64,000 nucleotides of DNA, from the NCBI RefSeq assembly GCF_014197055.1, contig NZ_JACIEW010000001.1, forward strand, positions 924,307-988,306, given 5' to 3'. The notes below the pieces were generated by a model. It had not been told where the DNA came from and made no database searches. It saw only the letters and a list, made by a program, of their open reading frames with translations. This stretch comes from Devosia subaequoris (GTDB lineage Bacteria; Pseudomonadota; Alphaproteobacteria; Rhizobiales; Devosiaceae). Made by a program: the position numbers and the translations under genes. This document shows positions 1 to 9,276 of this stretch, piece by piece (position 1 is the first letter of the stretch; each line of letters opens with the position of its first letter).

Positions 1-1179
1 GAGCGTTTCGACCAGATCGGCACCGAAATCGGTGTTGAACGGCTTGTAGCCATCCCCAATGGTCAGCTCTTCGAGCCAGGGCTCGAGCGGTTCGACGTAG
101 AGCGGATTGGTGATCGGCGTATCCGCCAGCGGCAGTGGCGAGGCCTTGAACTGGCCGCTCATCGCCGAAATGCCGACCTGCTCGAGATCAAGTGCCAGGG
201 CCAGGGCCCAGCGCACCTCGGGCATGTCGTAAGGCGCCTTCTGGTTGTTGATGTAGATGCCATAGGAGCAGGCATCGTTCATGTCGTGATACGGGAAGGT
301 CGGCGAGAAGGTCTCGATGTTCGGGTTGCGCGCCTTGGCAGCCTCGATGGAGTCCGGGCTCATGAAGGTGTCGACATCGTACTGGTTCTGCACGAAAGCC
401 AGCGCGCGTGTCTCTTCGGTCCCGAAGTCCTTGTAGTAGACGTATTTGACGGCCGGCTCCTCGTCGATGTTCCAGCCGGATTCATCCCAATCCTCGCGCA
501 GCTCCCAGAGCTGCCAGAAGCCGTTTGGATCGAATTCCTTGATCTTGTAGGCGCCCAGCGTGACGGCTGGCGCATTCTGGAATGTCACGACCTCGTCGCC
601 CAGTGGCTCAAACACGTGCTGCGGCACCCAATTGAAGGGCATGCCCCAGGTGTAAACGCCCATGCGGGTCACAAAGTCATAAACCGGCGTGGCCGTGGTG
701 ACCTCGAAGGTGTGATCGTCGATCTTTTCGTAGCTATCGACCAGACGCGTGATGGAGGAAACGTTGGTCAGCTTGTCGCGGTACTTGAAGGCCGTGTCGA
801 AGGTGAAAATGATATCATCGACATTGAAGTCCTCGCCATCGCTCCACTTGATCCCCTCACGGATCTTGACGCGGAACTTGGTGTGCTCGTCATTGAGCAC
901 TTCAGGGAAGCCATCGGCCAATTCCGGATAGCTTTCGCCGGTCGCGGTGTCCATTTCCCACAGCGCCGCCCAGCCAAGCTCGCGGAAACCGCGCCAGATG
1001 GCATAGGAGTTGAGCGGGTTCTGGGCAGACGGGTTGGACGAACGTCCATCAAATGTCTGCACGATCATTGTTTCGCTGCGGGGCGTGCCGACATCAGTCA
1101 TGGCCCCCTGCGCGAAAACGGTGGTTGTCATCAGCGCTGCCATCATGGGCAACATCAAAGTACGGCTGTGCCGTGCCAT
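1..1179 (-). CDS. ABC transporter substrate-binding protein, family 5 (peptide/nickel/sugar type), 3'-truncated
   Basis: This is a periplasmic solute-binding protein of the DppA/OppA type, which captures a peptide, nickel or oligosaccharide-like ligand for an ABC importer. The frame is open from the ATG at 1179 to the window edge, so about 393 codons are visible and the C-terminus is missing. An AGGAGG site lies 5 nt upstream of the ATG. A signal peptide ends near residue 23 (VFAQG). The mature start carries family 5 landmarks: TFDGRSSNPSAQNP, then ELADGFPEVLNDEHTKFRVK and REGIKWSDGEDFNVDDI, the usual 'lid' of SBP_bac_5 proteins. Permease and ATPase genes would be expected to the left, outside the window. 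The DeoR-family gene just upstream, and the CGATT repeats between the two genes, suggest sugar-responsive control. The substrate cannot be told from sequence alone. Confidence 0.9.
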   Translation of the reverse strand, partial: MARHSRTLMLPMMAALMTTTVFAQGAMTDVGTPRSETMIVQTFDGRSSNPSAQNPLNSYAIWRGFRELGWAALWEMDTATGESYPELADGFPEVLNDEHTKFRVKIREGIKWSDGEDFNVDDIIFTFDTAFKYRDKLTNVSSITRLVDSYEKIDDHTFEVTTATPVYDFVTRMGVYTWGMPFNWVPQHVFEPLGDEVVTFQNAPAVTLGAYKIKEFDPNGFWQLWELREDWDESGWNIDEEPAVKYVYYKDFGTEETRALAFVQNQYDVDTFMSPDSIEAAKARNPNIETFSPTFPYHDMNDACSYGIYINNQKAPYDMPEVRWALALALDLEQVGISAMSGQFKASPLPLADTPITNPLYVEPLEPWLEELTIGDGYKPFNTDFGADLVETL

Positions 1180-1353
1180 GTTTTCCTCCTTTTCGGCCAC
1201 CGATTGCGGCGGCCACCAATGCGGATCATTTCGGAATTTGGGGCAGCACCCTTCAAACACCGGCTCGACCAAGCCATTGTCATTTAGGACAGTTGTGCTG
1301 TCTTTCCTCCGCACGCTCCCGCGGCTCATCGCTATATCGCTTAGTGTTATTTT

Positions 1354-1378
1354 CGATTTTTTGCGATTACCTACGATT
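1354..1378. promoter_or_regulatory. Tandem CGATT repeats, candidate DeoR operator
   Basis: Three copies of CGATT start at 1354, 1364 and 1374, exactly one helical turn apart. They lie in an AT-rich stretch between the solute-binding protein gene (start 1179) and the DeoR-family regulator gene (end 1452). Direct repeats in helical phase are typical operators of DeoR-family repressors. The assignment to the adjacent regulator is inference. Confidence 0.45.
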
Positions 1379-1451
1379 AGGATTGCAGGCAAGCGATGTC
1401 AATGCCTCTCTGCGAAAGAGAGGGCCAAAACTCAAAACTGGGGAAATCAGG

Positions 1452-2279
1452 CTAGCTGGCGATGATCACTTCGACGCCGCGGCGTTCGAATTCGGCCTTG
1501 TCACTGGCGGAAATGCCATCGTCTGTGATCAAGGTATGCACCATCTCGACGCCGCCCAGGGCGGAGAAGGACACCTTGCCGATTTTCGTGGAGTCCGCCA
1601 GGAGATACACATGGGACGCCGCCTTGACCATTGCGCGCTTGACGTAGATATCGCCAATGGACGGGTAGGTAAGGCCAACATCGAAAGAGACACCGGCCGT
1701 CGCCAGAAAAAGCTTCTGGGCGTAGATGCCGACAAAAAACTCGACCGACTTCTCACCACTTAGCGACAACGTCGGCGCCTTGAACTGCCCCGCCGGCATG
1801 TGCACCGTATTGGTAGGCGCCGCGCCAAGGATCAGCGCGATGTTGAGCGCATTGGTGATAATGTTGAGTTCCTGACGCGAGCGCAGATTCTCAGCAAATT
1901 GCGTGGTGGTGGACCCTGAGTCGATGATCAGGGTTTCGTTGTCCCCCACAAGGGCGGCCGCCGCCGCTCCGATCCGTTGTTTTTTCTCCATATTGTCGAT
2001 GTGTTGCAGCGACATGGACTGAACCTGCTGGGGAATGGAGCGCAGAAATGCGCCGCCATGCTCGCGGGTGATGAACCCATCGGCGTCAAGCCGCTCCAAA
2101 TCCTGCCGAATGGTGGCCTCGGATACGTGAAAGGCAGCGGAAAGGTCACGGACCCGGGCGCTCCCCTCTTCCTGCAACCATTCCAGGATACGCATGCGCC
2201 GCGGCTCGGCCAGCAATTGAGGCTGCCCGCCACCCTGCTCAATGGCGCGCCTCCGCCTGTTCGTTCTGCCCTTTTCCAT
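1452..2279 (-). CDS. DeoR/GlpR-family transcriptional regulator
   Basis: This is a sugar-phosphate-responsive repressor. The N-terminal winged helix includes VRDLSAAFHVSEATIRQDL, typical of DeoR HTH domains. It is followed by the sensor domain with IIDSGSTTTQFAENL, the DeoRC phosphate-binding signature, then the conserved KAASHVYLLADSTKIGK and a C-terminal TDD motif. The start at 2279 (MEKGRTN) is preferred because GGGGGCGAG lies just upstream; an in-frame ATG at 2306 adds nine residues but has no ribosome site. The gene sits between a sugar or peptide uptake gene on the same strand and a divergent transketolase/kinase/isomerase operon, so it probably controls one or both. The effector is likely a sugar phosphate made by the divergent kinase (inference). 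Confidence 0.9.
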   Translation of the reverse strand: MEKGRTNRRRRAIEQGGGQPQLLAEPRRMRILEWLQEEGSARVRDLSAAFHVSEATIRQDLERLDADGFITREHGGAFLRSIPQQVQSMSLQHIDNMEKKQRIGAAAAALVGDNETLIIDSGSTTTQFAENLRSRQELNIITNALNIALILGAAPTNTVHMPAGQFKAPTLSLSGEKSVEFFVGIYAQKLFLATAGVSFDVGLTYPSIGDIYVKRAMVKAASHVYLLADSTKIGKVSFSALGGVEMVHTLITDDGISASDKAEFERRGVEVIIAS

Positions 2280-2349
2280 CTCGCCCCCTGCCGTAGCCCG
2301 CCGCATTTCAGTTGTTGGGCTTTATCATAAACACCCTTTTACAGCACAG

Positions 2350-2434
2350 CGAAAACTCCCGAAGGAGCGAACGGCGAACGCCACTTCACGCAAGAAAAAC
2401 GCAGAAATCGAAAGTTTTCGCTATTGCACGAAAG
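2350..2434. promoter_or_regulatory. CGAA-rich divergent regulatory region
   Basis: The 320-bp divergent interval between the DeoR gene and the transketolase operon holds clustered CGAA elements at 2350, 2360, 2368 and 2375, then CGAAAG at 2409 and 2429 (20 bp apart) flanking a TTTTCG. DeoR proteins often bind repeated CGAAA/TTTCG half-sites. No clear -35/-10 pair could be assigned, so this is a weak regulatory call. Confidence 0.3.
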
Positions 2435-2599
2435 CGCCCGGCCCTGTAGCTATCGGAAAAAGCAGACGGCCAAGGTGCATTTTGGTGCACACTTGGCGGC
2501 GAGGACCCGAATACCTTCGCTGGACGAGGCGCGCTGAATATGGGGCAGCGCCCACTATTGCATCCCGCATCTGCTTGCTGATTGACGATGGAGACCCGG

Positions 2600-3436
2600 A
2601 TGAACTCGCCCGCTCTGCAAAGAAATGACCTGGTTCCAGAGATTGCGGCAAAGGCCCTTTGGATCCGTCGACGCAGTTTCCAGATGGTCTATGAAGCCCA
2701 GCAGGGCCATCCCGGTGGCGACTTCAGTGCCGCCGATATCCTGGCTACGCTCTATTTTGGCGTCATGCGCTATGATCCGCAGATGCCGGCTGATCCAGGA
2801 CGCGACCGCTTCGTGATGAGCAAGGGACATTGTACAGGCGCCTTCTACTCGGTTCTGGCAGCTGCCGGCTATTTCCCCGAGGCCGATCTGAAAACCTACA
2901 TGGAGCCCCTGTCCAAGCTCAACGGCCATCCCAATCGCAACTACCTTCCAGGCGTTGAGACCAATACGGGGCCACTCGGACACGGCCTGCCAGTCGCAAC
3001 GGGCATTGCCATTGCCGGCCAGCTCGACAACGCCGATTTCCGGACATTCGTTCTCACTGGTGACGGCGAGTTACAGGAAGGCAGCAATTGGGAAAGTGCC
3101 CTGACGGCGGCCCATCGCAAGCTCGAGAATCTCACACTGATCGTCGATCGCAACCGCCTGCAACAAGGGGCGCGCACCGAGGAAACGGCGACGCTTGATC
3201 CTCTGGACGAGAAGTGGCGGGCCTTCGGCTGGCATGTCGAGGCGGTCGATGGCCACGATCATGCACAACTTGTCGAGGTCCTCTCGGCTCCCCCCAAGGG
3301 ACGAGGTAAACCGCTCTGCGTTATTGCCAATACATTCAAGGGCAAAGGCGTCAGCTTCATGCATGACAATGTTGCCTGGCATCACGGTGTGCCGAACAAG
3401 GAACAATACGAACAAGCGATGGAGGAACTGGTCTGA
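2600..3436 (+). CDS. Transketolase N-terminal subunit (TPP-binding)
   Basis: This is the thiamine-diphosphate-binding half of a split transketolase, about 278 residues where full-length enzymes have about 660. The TPP motif GDGELQEGSNWESALTA begins near residue 155. HPGGDFSAADILATLYFGV and GPLGHGLPVATGIA match the pyrimidine-binding and active-site regions of transketolase subunit A. The ATG at 2600 is chosen because GGAGA lies 6 nt upstream; ATG 2588 is an alternative. The stop overlaps the start of the C-terminal subunit (TGATG at 3434-3438), so the two are translationally coupled and should form an A2B2 enzyme. The kinase and isomerase downstream suggest a dedicated catabolic transketolase, for example apulose-4-phosphate transketolase, rather than the housekeeping pentose-phosphate enzyme. 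Confidence 0.92.
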   Translation: MNSPALQRNDLVPEIAAKALWIRRRSFQMVYEAQQGHPGGDFSAADILATLYFGVMRYDPQMPADPGRDRFVMSKGHCTGAFYSVLAAAGYFPEADLKTYMEPLSKLNGHPNRNYLPGVETNTGPLGHGLPVATGIAIAGQLDNADFRTFVLTGDGELQEGSNWESALTAAHRKLENLTLIVDRNRLQQGARTEETATLDPLDEKWRAFGWHVEAVDGHDHAQLVEVLSAPPKGRGKPLCVIANTFKGKGVSFMHDNVAWHHGVPNKEQYEQAMEELV

Positions 3437-4395
3437 TGAGCGCTGCACCCTCAAAAAAGGAAGGCTTCTTCGATTGCCGCGACAGCTTCGCTGCCACGAT
3501 CGAAACGCTGGCCGAACGTGATCCCCGCATCGTGACCGTTGTTAGCGACAGTGTGGGCTCTTCCAAGCTGGGCGGGTTCAGGAAGAAATTTCCCGAGCGA
3601 ATGATCAATGTCGGCATTGCCGAACAGACCCTCGTGGCGGTTGGCGCGGGCCTCGCCAATGGTGGCAAAGTGCCCTTCGTGTCAGCAGCGTCCTGCTTCA
3701 TCACCGGTCGCGCCATGGAGCAAGTTAAGGCAGACATTGCCTATTCCAATGTCAATGTGAAGCTGATCGGCCAGTCTTCAGGCGTGGCCTATGGTGAACT
3801 TGGCCCCACGCACCATTCCATCGAGGATTTGGCCTGGCTTCGCCTGTTCAACAACCTCACCCTGATCGTCCCGGCTGACCCTTGGCAGACCGAGCAGGCC
3901 ATTCTCGCCGCCGCCGAACTCAATGGTCCGGTCTTTGTTCGCGTCAGCCGCATGCCGGTGCCGGCGCTTCAGCGTGCGGAGGGCGCAAAGTTCGAAATCG
4001 GCAAGGCCGAGACGCTGGTCGATGGCACGGATGCGACCATCATTGCCAACGGTACCATGGTCCATCGTGCCGTTGCTGCCGCCAGGGCACTCGCAAACGA
4101 GGGTATTTCGGTCCGGGTTGTCAACATGGCCACGGTCAATCCGCTTGACGAAGCGGCCATCGCCGCCGCTGCCGAAACGGGCGCTATCGTCACCGTCGAG
4201 GAGCATTCCGTGCGCGGTGGCCTTGGTGGCGCTGTGGCCGAGGTGGTCGCCACCACAAGTCCCGTCCCCATGCGCATACTGGGCTTTCCCGGCTTCGTGC
4301 CGACCGGCTCAGCTGAGTGGCTGATGGAACATTACGGCCTGACCCAGACCGGCATTGCCGAAGCCGTCCGACAGACTATTGCCAGCAAGAAATGA
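3436..4395 (+). CDS. Transketolase C-terminal subunit
   Basis: This is the second half of the split transketolase, 319 residues, with the pyrimidine-binding and C-terminal domains. RMINVGIAEQTLVAVGAG contains the conserved catalytic Glu of transketolase Pyr domains, and SSGVAYGELGPTHHSIEDLA is the matching His-containing loop. The C-terminal part (TVEEHSVRGGLGGAVAEV) is the transketolase_C fold. It is coupled to the N-terminal subunit upstream and overlaps the kinase start by four bases (ATGA). Split subunits of this size occur in catabolic sugar operons and in some DXS-like enzymes. The linked FGGY kinase and isomerase favour the former. Confidence 0.92.
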   Translation: MSAAPSKKEGFFDCRDSFAATIETLAERDPRIVTVVSDSVGSSKLGGFRKKFPERMINVGIAEQTLVAVGAGLANGGKVPFVSAASCFITGRAMEQVKADIAYSNVNVKLIGQSSGVAYGELGPTHHSIEDLAWLRLFNNLTLIVPADPWQTEQAILAAAELNGPVFVRVSRMPVPALQRAEGAKFEIGKAETLVDGTDATIIANGTMVHRAVAAARALANEGISVRVVNMATVNPLDEAAIAAAAETGAIVTVEEHSVRGGLGGAVAEVVATTSPVPMRILGFPGFVPTGSAEWLMEHYGLTQTGIAEAVRQTIASKK

Positions 4396-5873
4396 CCGAT
4401 CAAAGCCTGATCCTCGCTATCGACCAGGGCACCACCAACACCAAGGCGCTGTTGGTGGATGCTGAAGGGTGCGTGCATCACCAGGCGTCCGTGCCCAATG
4501 TCGTGACCTATCCTCGGCCCGGATGGGCGGAACAGTCCGCCACGGATCTGGTGGCCGGAGTGAGGACGGCTATTGCCGAAGTCGTCGGGCAAGCCGCCGG
4601 CCGCCCGATAGCGGGGATTGGCATTTCCAACCAGCGTGAATCCATCCTTGTCTGGGATGCAGCAACCGGCCGGCCGGTTGGCCCGGTCGTCATCTGGCAA
4701 TGCCGGCGCTCGGCGTCAAAGTGCGAGGCGTTGAAGTCAGCGGGCCATGCTTCCACGATCGAGGATCGCACGGGCCTTACTCTCGACCCCCTGTTCCCAG
4801 CAGCAAAGATCGCCTGGCTTCTGGACAATGTGCCCGGCGCCAGGGCACGGGCCGAAGGGGGCGAACTACGCGTCGGCACGGTCGACACCTGGCTGTTGTG
4901 GAGCCTGACGGGCGGCTCCGTCCACGCCACCGATCATTCCAACGCCTCACGCACCCAGCTCTTCAACACTGACACTCTCAGCTGGGACGCCGAACTCTGC
5001 GCGTTGTTTGACGTGCCGATGTCCATGCTGGCCGAGGTCAAATCCTCCGATAGCCGCTTCGGCACCACGACTGAAGGCGCTTGCGCCCTGCCCGCCGGTA
5101 CGCCGATCCTTTCCATGATCGGGGATTCCCACGCGGCCCTGTTCGGCCATGGCGTGCGCGAGCCGGGCACCGTCAAGGGCACGTATGGCACCGGCACATC
5201 TTTGATGGCGCTGACGCCCGAACGCATCCGGTCCACCCATGGCATTTCGAGCACCATCGCCTGGAGCCAGAGTGGCAGGGCGCAATATGCACTTGAAGGC
5301 AATATTTCGGTCTCTGGCCAATCTGCCGCTTTCGTTGCCGAACTTCTGGGCCTGGCCGATGCTGCGGCCTTGTCGGCCCTCGCCGAAACTGTCGCGGACA
5401 GCAATGGCGTCACTTTCGTCCCCGCCCTGGTCGGGCTGGGGGCCCCCTATTGGCGGTCTGACGCGCGCGGCACCATCACGGGCATGAGCCTTGGGACCAA
5501 GCCGGCGCACCTGGCGCGTGCTGCTCTTGAAGCCATCGCCTTTCAGGTTGCCGATGTCTATACGGCCATGGAAGCCGATACGGGCTCGGCCCTTGGTGAG
5601 TTGCGCGCCGATGGTGGCGCCTCACGCAACCCGTTGGTGATGCAGTTCCAGTCCGACATTCTCGACCGGCCGGTTGCGGCCGCTGCGGCCCCTGAAGTCA
5701 GTGCGCTCGGCGCCGCCGCCCTCGCCTTTTCGGCGCTCGGCATCGCTATGCCAGGCGTGCCGGCGGCCGATAAGTACAAGCCGAGCATGAGCGCGGCACA
5801 AAGCTCCGAACACCGTCAGCGCTGGGCATCCGCCGTGACCCAGACTTTGGCGACAAACAACAAGACGACCTAG
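4392..5873 (+). CDS. FGGY-family carbohydrate kinase
   Basis: This cytosolic ATP-dependent sugar kinase has 493 residues, the usual length for glycerol/xylulose/ribulose-type kinases. The N-terminus has the phosphate-1 motif LAIDQGTTNTKALLVD. The middle has GTYGTGTSLM, the ATP-binding adenosine/phosphate-2 region. The C-terminal domain has LRADGGASRNPLVMQFQSD, the FGGY signature 2 region. The overall style (DQGTTNTK, WQCRRS) is glycerol-kinase-like, but the operon partners argue against glycerol. Next to a split transketolase and a TIM-barrel isomerase, a ketose kinase such as D-apulose kinase is attractive (inference). The ATG at 4392 overlaps the upstream stop. Confidence 0.9.
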   Translation: MTDQSLILAIDQGTTNTKALLVDAEGCVHHQASVPNVVTYPRPGWAEQSATDLVAGVRTAIAEVVGQAAGRPIAGIGISNQRESILVWDAATGRPVGPVVIWQCRRSASKCEALKSAGHASTIEDRTGLTLDPLFPAAKIAWLLDNVPGARARAEGGELRVGTVDTWLLWSLTGGSVHATDHSNASRTQLFNTDTLSWDAELCALFDVPMSMLAEVKSSDSRFGTTTEGACALPAGTPILSMIGDSHAALFGHGVREPGTVKGTYGTGTSLMALTPERIRSTHGISSTIAWSQSGRAQYALEGNISVSGQSAAFVAELLGLADAAALSALAETVADSNGVTFVPALVGLGAPYWRSDARGTITGMSLGTKPAHLARAALEAIAFQVADVYTAMEADTGSALGELRADGGASRNPLVMQFQSDILDRPVAAAAAPEVSALGAAALAFSALGIAMPGVPAADKYKPSMSAAQSSEHRQRWASAVTQTLATNNKTT

Positions 5874-5884
5874 GGAGGAACTCC

Positions 5885-6871
5885 ATGACCACACCCCGCT
5901 TCGGCGCCGGCATCTGGCACTTCGCCACCTACCTCGATCGCTATGCCACCGATGGCTATGGCGTGCCGCGCAATATCATCGAGGCCATCGATCTGGCCGG
6001 TCAGGTCAGGGACTTGTCGGTGGTCGACCTCAACTGGCCCTACTTCGGCGGCAGGTTCTCCGACACCCAGATCAAGGAAGCGCTGGATCGCAACAACCTC
6101 AAGGTGATCGGCATTACGCCCGAAATCTATACCCGCGATTTCGTCAAGGGCGCCTTCACCAATCCCGATGCCGGCATCCGCCGCAAAGCGCACGAACTCA
6201 TCACCGCCGCCTGCGACGTCGTCCGCTACCACAAGGCCGACTATGTCAAGCTCTGGCCAGGCCAGGACGGCTGGGACTATCCCTTCCAGGTTGACTATTC
6301 GACTCAGTGGCAGCGTTCGCTGGATGGCGTCGGCCAATTGGCTTCGGAAAACCCGGACCTCAAATTCGTCATCGAATACAAGCCGCGCGAGCCGCGCGTG
6401 CGCATGAGTTTTGGATCGGTGGCCCGCACCATTTTGGGTATCGAAAAGATCGGCTTACCAAACATTGGCATCCTGCTCGATTTCGGCCACGCCATCATGG
6501 GCGGCGAGTCCGCTGCCGACAGTGCGCAGCTGGCTATCGATTACGGTCGCCTGTTCGGCATGGACGTCAACGACAACTATCGCTCCTGGGACGACGATCT
6601 GGTCGCCGGCAGCCTCCATCCGATCGAACTCTTCGAGTTCTTCCACGTGCTCAAGAAGAACAAGTGGGAAGGCGTCTGGCAGCTCGACCAGTTCCCGTTC
6701 CGTGAGGACAGCGTGGCCACGGCGACCCACGCGATCGATTTCCTTAAGGCCGCTGCCAAGGGATTGGATACGTTGGACGAGGACGCACTACGAGAAGCCC
6801 AAAGCCGCCACGACGCCATCGGCGCCCTCAAAATCGCTCAGAAGGCGCTGTTCGGCGCAATGGGAGACTAA
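5885..6871 (+). CDS. Sugar isomerase/epimerase, xylose-isomerase-like TIM barrel
   Basis: This 328-residue metal-dependent sugar isomerase or epimerase belongs to the AP_endonuc_2/xylose-isomerase-like fold. Likely metal ligands are the Glu in FVIEYKPREPR (about residue 160), the Asp/His in LLDFGHAIMGG (about residue 198) and the Asp in MDVNDNYRSWDDD (about residue 226). A strong GGGAGGA site precedes the ATG at 5885. It follows the FGGY kinase by 11 bp. In a pathway with a kinase and transketolase it would turn an incoming aldose into a ketose for phosphorylation; D-apiose to D-apulose is one candidate. L-rhamnose or other pentose isomerisation cannot be excluded. Confidence 0.85.
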   Translation: MTTPRFGAGIWHFATYLDRYATDGYGVPRNIIEAIDLAGQVRDLSVVDLNWPYFGGRFSDTQIKEALDRNNLKVIGITPEIYTRDFVKGAFTNPDAGIRRKAHELITAACDVVRYHKADYVKLWPGQDGWDYPFQVDYSTQWQRSLDGVGQLASENPDLKFVIEYKPREPRVRMSFGSVARTILGIEKIGLPNIGILLDFGHAIMGGESAADSAQLAIDYGRLFGMDVNDNYRSWDDDLVAGSLHPIELFEFFHVLKKNKWEGVWQLDQFPFREDSVATATHAIDFLKAAAKGLDTLDEDALREAQSRHDAIGALKIAQKALFGAMGD

Positions 6872-6874
6872 ATC

Positions 6875-7780
6875 ATGACAAATCTTCCGCGCGAAAAGCG
6901 CGCTCGCCTGATCCTCAATACAGACGCCAAGAACGAGGCAGACGATCAGTTCACCATCGTCCATGCCCTTCTGACCCCTACATTCGATTTTCACGGCATC
7001 ATCGCGGCCCATTTCGGCGACCACCGATCCAAAACGGCCATGGAAGACAGCCGCAAGGAAATTGATCACCTACTTGACCTGATGGATCTGGCCGGCCGCA
7101 TCCCAGTCGCCAACGGCGCGGCTGCAGCGCTTCCGGATGAGCAGACGGCAGTGCCCTCGCCCGGCGCGCAGATGATCATCGACGAGGCGATGAAAGACGA
7201 TGACCGTCCGCTCTATGTCGCTTTCCTTGGTCCGCTGACCGACATGGCCTCGGCCATTCTGATGGAACCCAGGCTCAACGAGCGCAATGTCATCTGCGTC
7301 TGGATCGGCGGCGGCACCTGGCCATCGGGCGGCCGCGAGTTCAATCTGATGAACGACATCGCCGCTGCCAATGTGGTCATGCGGTCCAACGTCCAGGTTT
7401 GGCAGATCCCCTCCACGGTCTACCGCATGATGTCGGTGAGCTATGCCGAGCTGCAGGAGCGTTGCGAGGACAAGGGTCCGATCGGCAAATATCTCGTCGA
7501 TCAGCTTATCGACTGGAATTTCCGGGTGCACAAGGGCCCGATCGAGCACCGCTCGCTGGGCGATACGCCGTCGCTCTCGGTCATTCTCAACCCGATGGGC
7601 GGCACCTATGAATGGCGCCCTGCCCCCGAATTCAGCCCGCACATGCACTACATCCATACCGGGCAGTACCGGCCGATCAAGGTCTATGACTCGATCGACA
7701 TCCGCTACATCCTCGAAGACTTCTACGCCAAGCTTGCCCGCTTCCATCGCGGCGTCCAGGAACTGGCCAATTTCGGATAG
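6875..7780 (+). CDS. Nucleoside hydrolase-like protein
   Basis: This 301-residue protein is of the inosine-uridine nucleoside N-ribohydrolase family, which cleaves the N-glycosidic bond of nucleosides with a bound calcium. The N-terminal RLILNTDAKNEADDQFTIVH corresponds to the family's Asp cluster (usually DxDPGxDD), here in a longer, divergent form. YVAFLGPLTDMASAILMEP and CVWIGGGTWPSGGREFNLM are the later substrate/metal loops, with NLMND supplying the Asn/Asp pair. It is the last gene of the operon, 3 bp after the isomerase, and is followed by a terminator. A glycosidase-like role releasing a pentose for the upstream enzymes would fit, but the altered Asp cluster leaves the substrate open. 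Confidence 0.82.
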   Translation: MTNLPREKRARLILNTDAKNEADDQFTIVHALLTPTFDFHGIIAAHFGDHRSKTAMEDSRKEIDHLLDLMDLAGRIPVANGAAAALPDEQTAVPSPGAQMIIDEAMKDDDRPLYVAFLGPLTDMASAILMEPRLNERNVICVWIGGGTWPSGGREFNLMNDIAAANVVMRSNVQVWQIPSTVYRMMSVSYAELQERCEDKGPIGKYLVDQLIDWNFRVHKGPIEHRSLGDTPSLSVILNPMGGTYEWRPAPEFSPHMHYIHTGQYRPIKVYDSIDIRYILEDFYAKLARFHRGVQELANFG

Positions 7781-7805
7781 TCACCGGCTCAACCTCCCTG
7801 ACCTG

Positions 7806-7834
7806 GCCCGCCGTTCGTGACGGCGGGCTTTTCT
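7806..7834 (+). terminator. Rho-independent terminator of the transketolase operon
   Basis: A perfect 9-bp GC-rich stem (GCCCGCCGT paired with ACGGCGGGC) with a 5-nt loop is followed by TTTTCTTATT. It starts 26 bp after the nucleoside hydrolase stop. Confidence 0.85.
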
Positions 7835-8067
7835 TATTGGGATGATATGAGTGAGCCATGGTGGTGGATGCACCAGATCACTGCGCCGCTAGACCACAAC
7901 ACCAAGTGCCCTGTGCAAACGACGAACCCGGCTCTGGCATCAAAAGGGCCCGCACGGCGGTTAGACGACCATCAATACTGCGCTTGTCTCTTGAACCGGC
8001 CCGTCCATTTGAGCCCACCACGGCGCCGCTGGCCGGCTATGATCCACGCGGTCCGCCCAATATGCCA

Positions 8068-8098
8068 AAGGCCGACGCTACTTTCGTAGCGCCGGCCT
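8068..8098 (-). terminator. Hairpin terminator of the ribose-type ABC operon
   Basis: The arms AAGGCCGACGCTA and TAGCGCCGGCCTT pair with one mismatch around CTTTCG. This is 36 bp beyond the stop of the substrate-binding gene on the minus strand. The T-run on the minus strand is short. The rest of 7835-8133 shows no gene. Confidence 0.6.
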
Positions 8099-8133
8099 TC
8101 CTCGGGAGATCTAACTCTGACTAAGAGACCTTG

Positions 8134-9156
<1,023 letters not shown>

Positions 9157-9276
9157 TAGCTTTAACTTTGAACCGTAAAGGAGTCAACGAAAGTGGGTGA
9201 TGTTCGCGGTCAGTGTGGCCAAATTTATCGCCGGCTCGGGCCCGCCTGACTAGGAGTGAGCGCTAGGCCGTCAGTG

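Noticed and set aside
286..1287. 333-codon open frame on the plus strand
   Set aside because: Antisense to the family 5 binding-protein gene, which reads continuously with a signal peptide and ribosome site.
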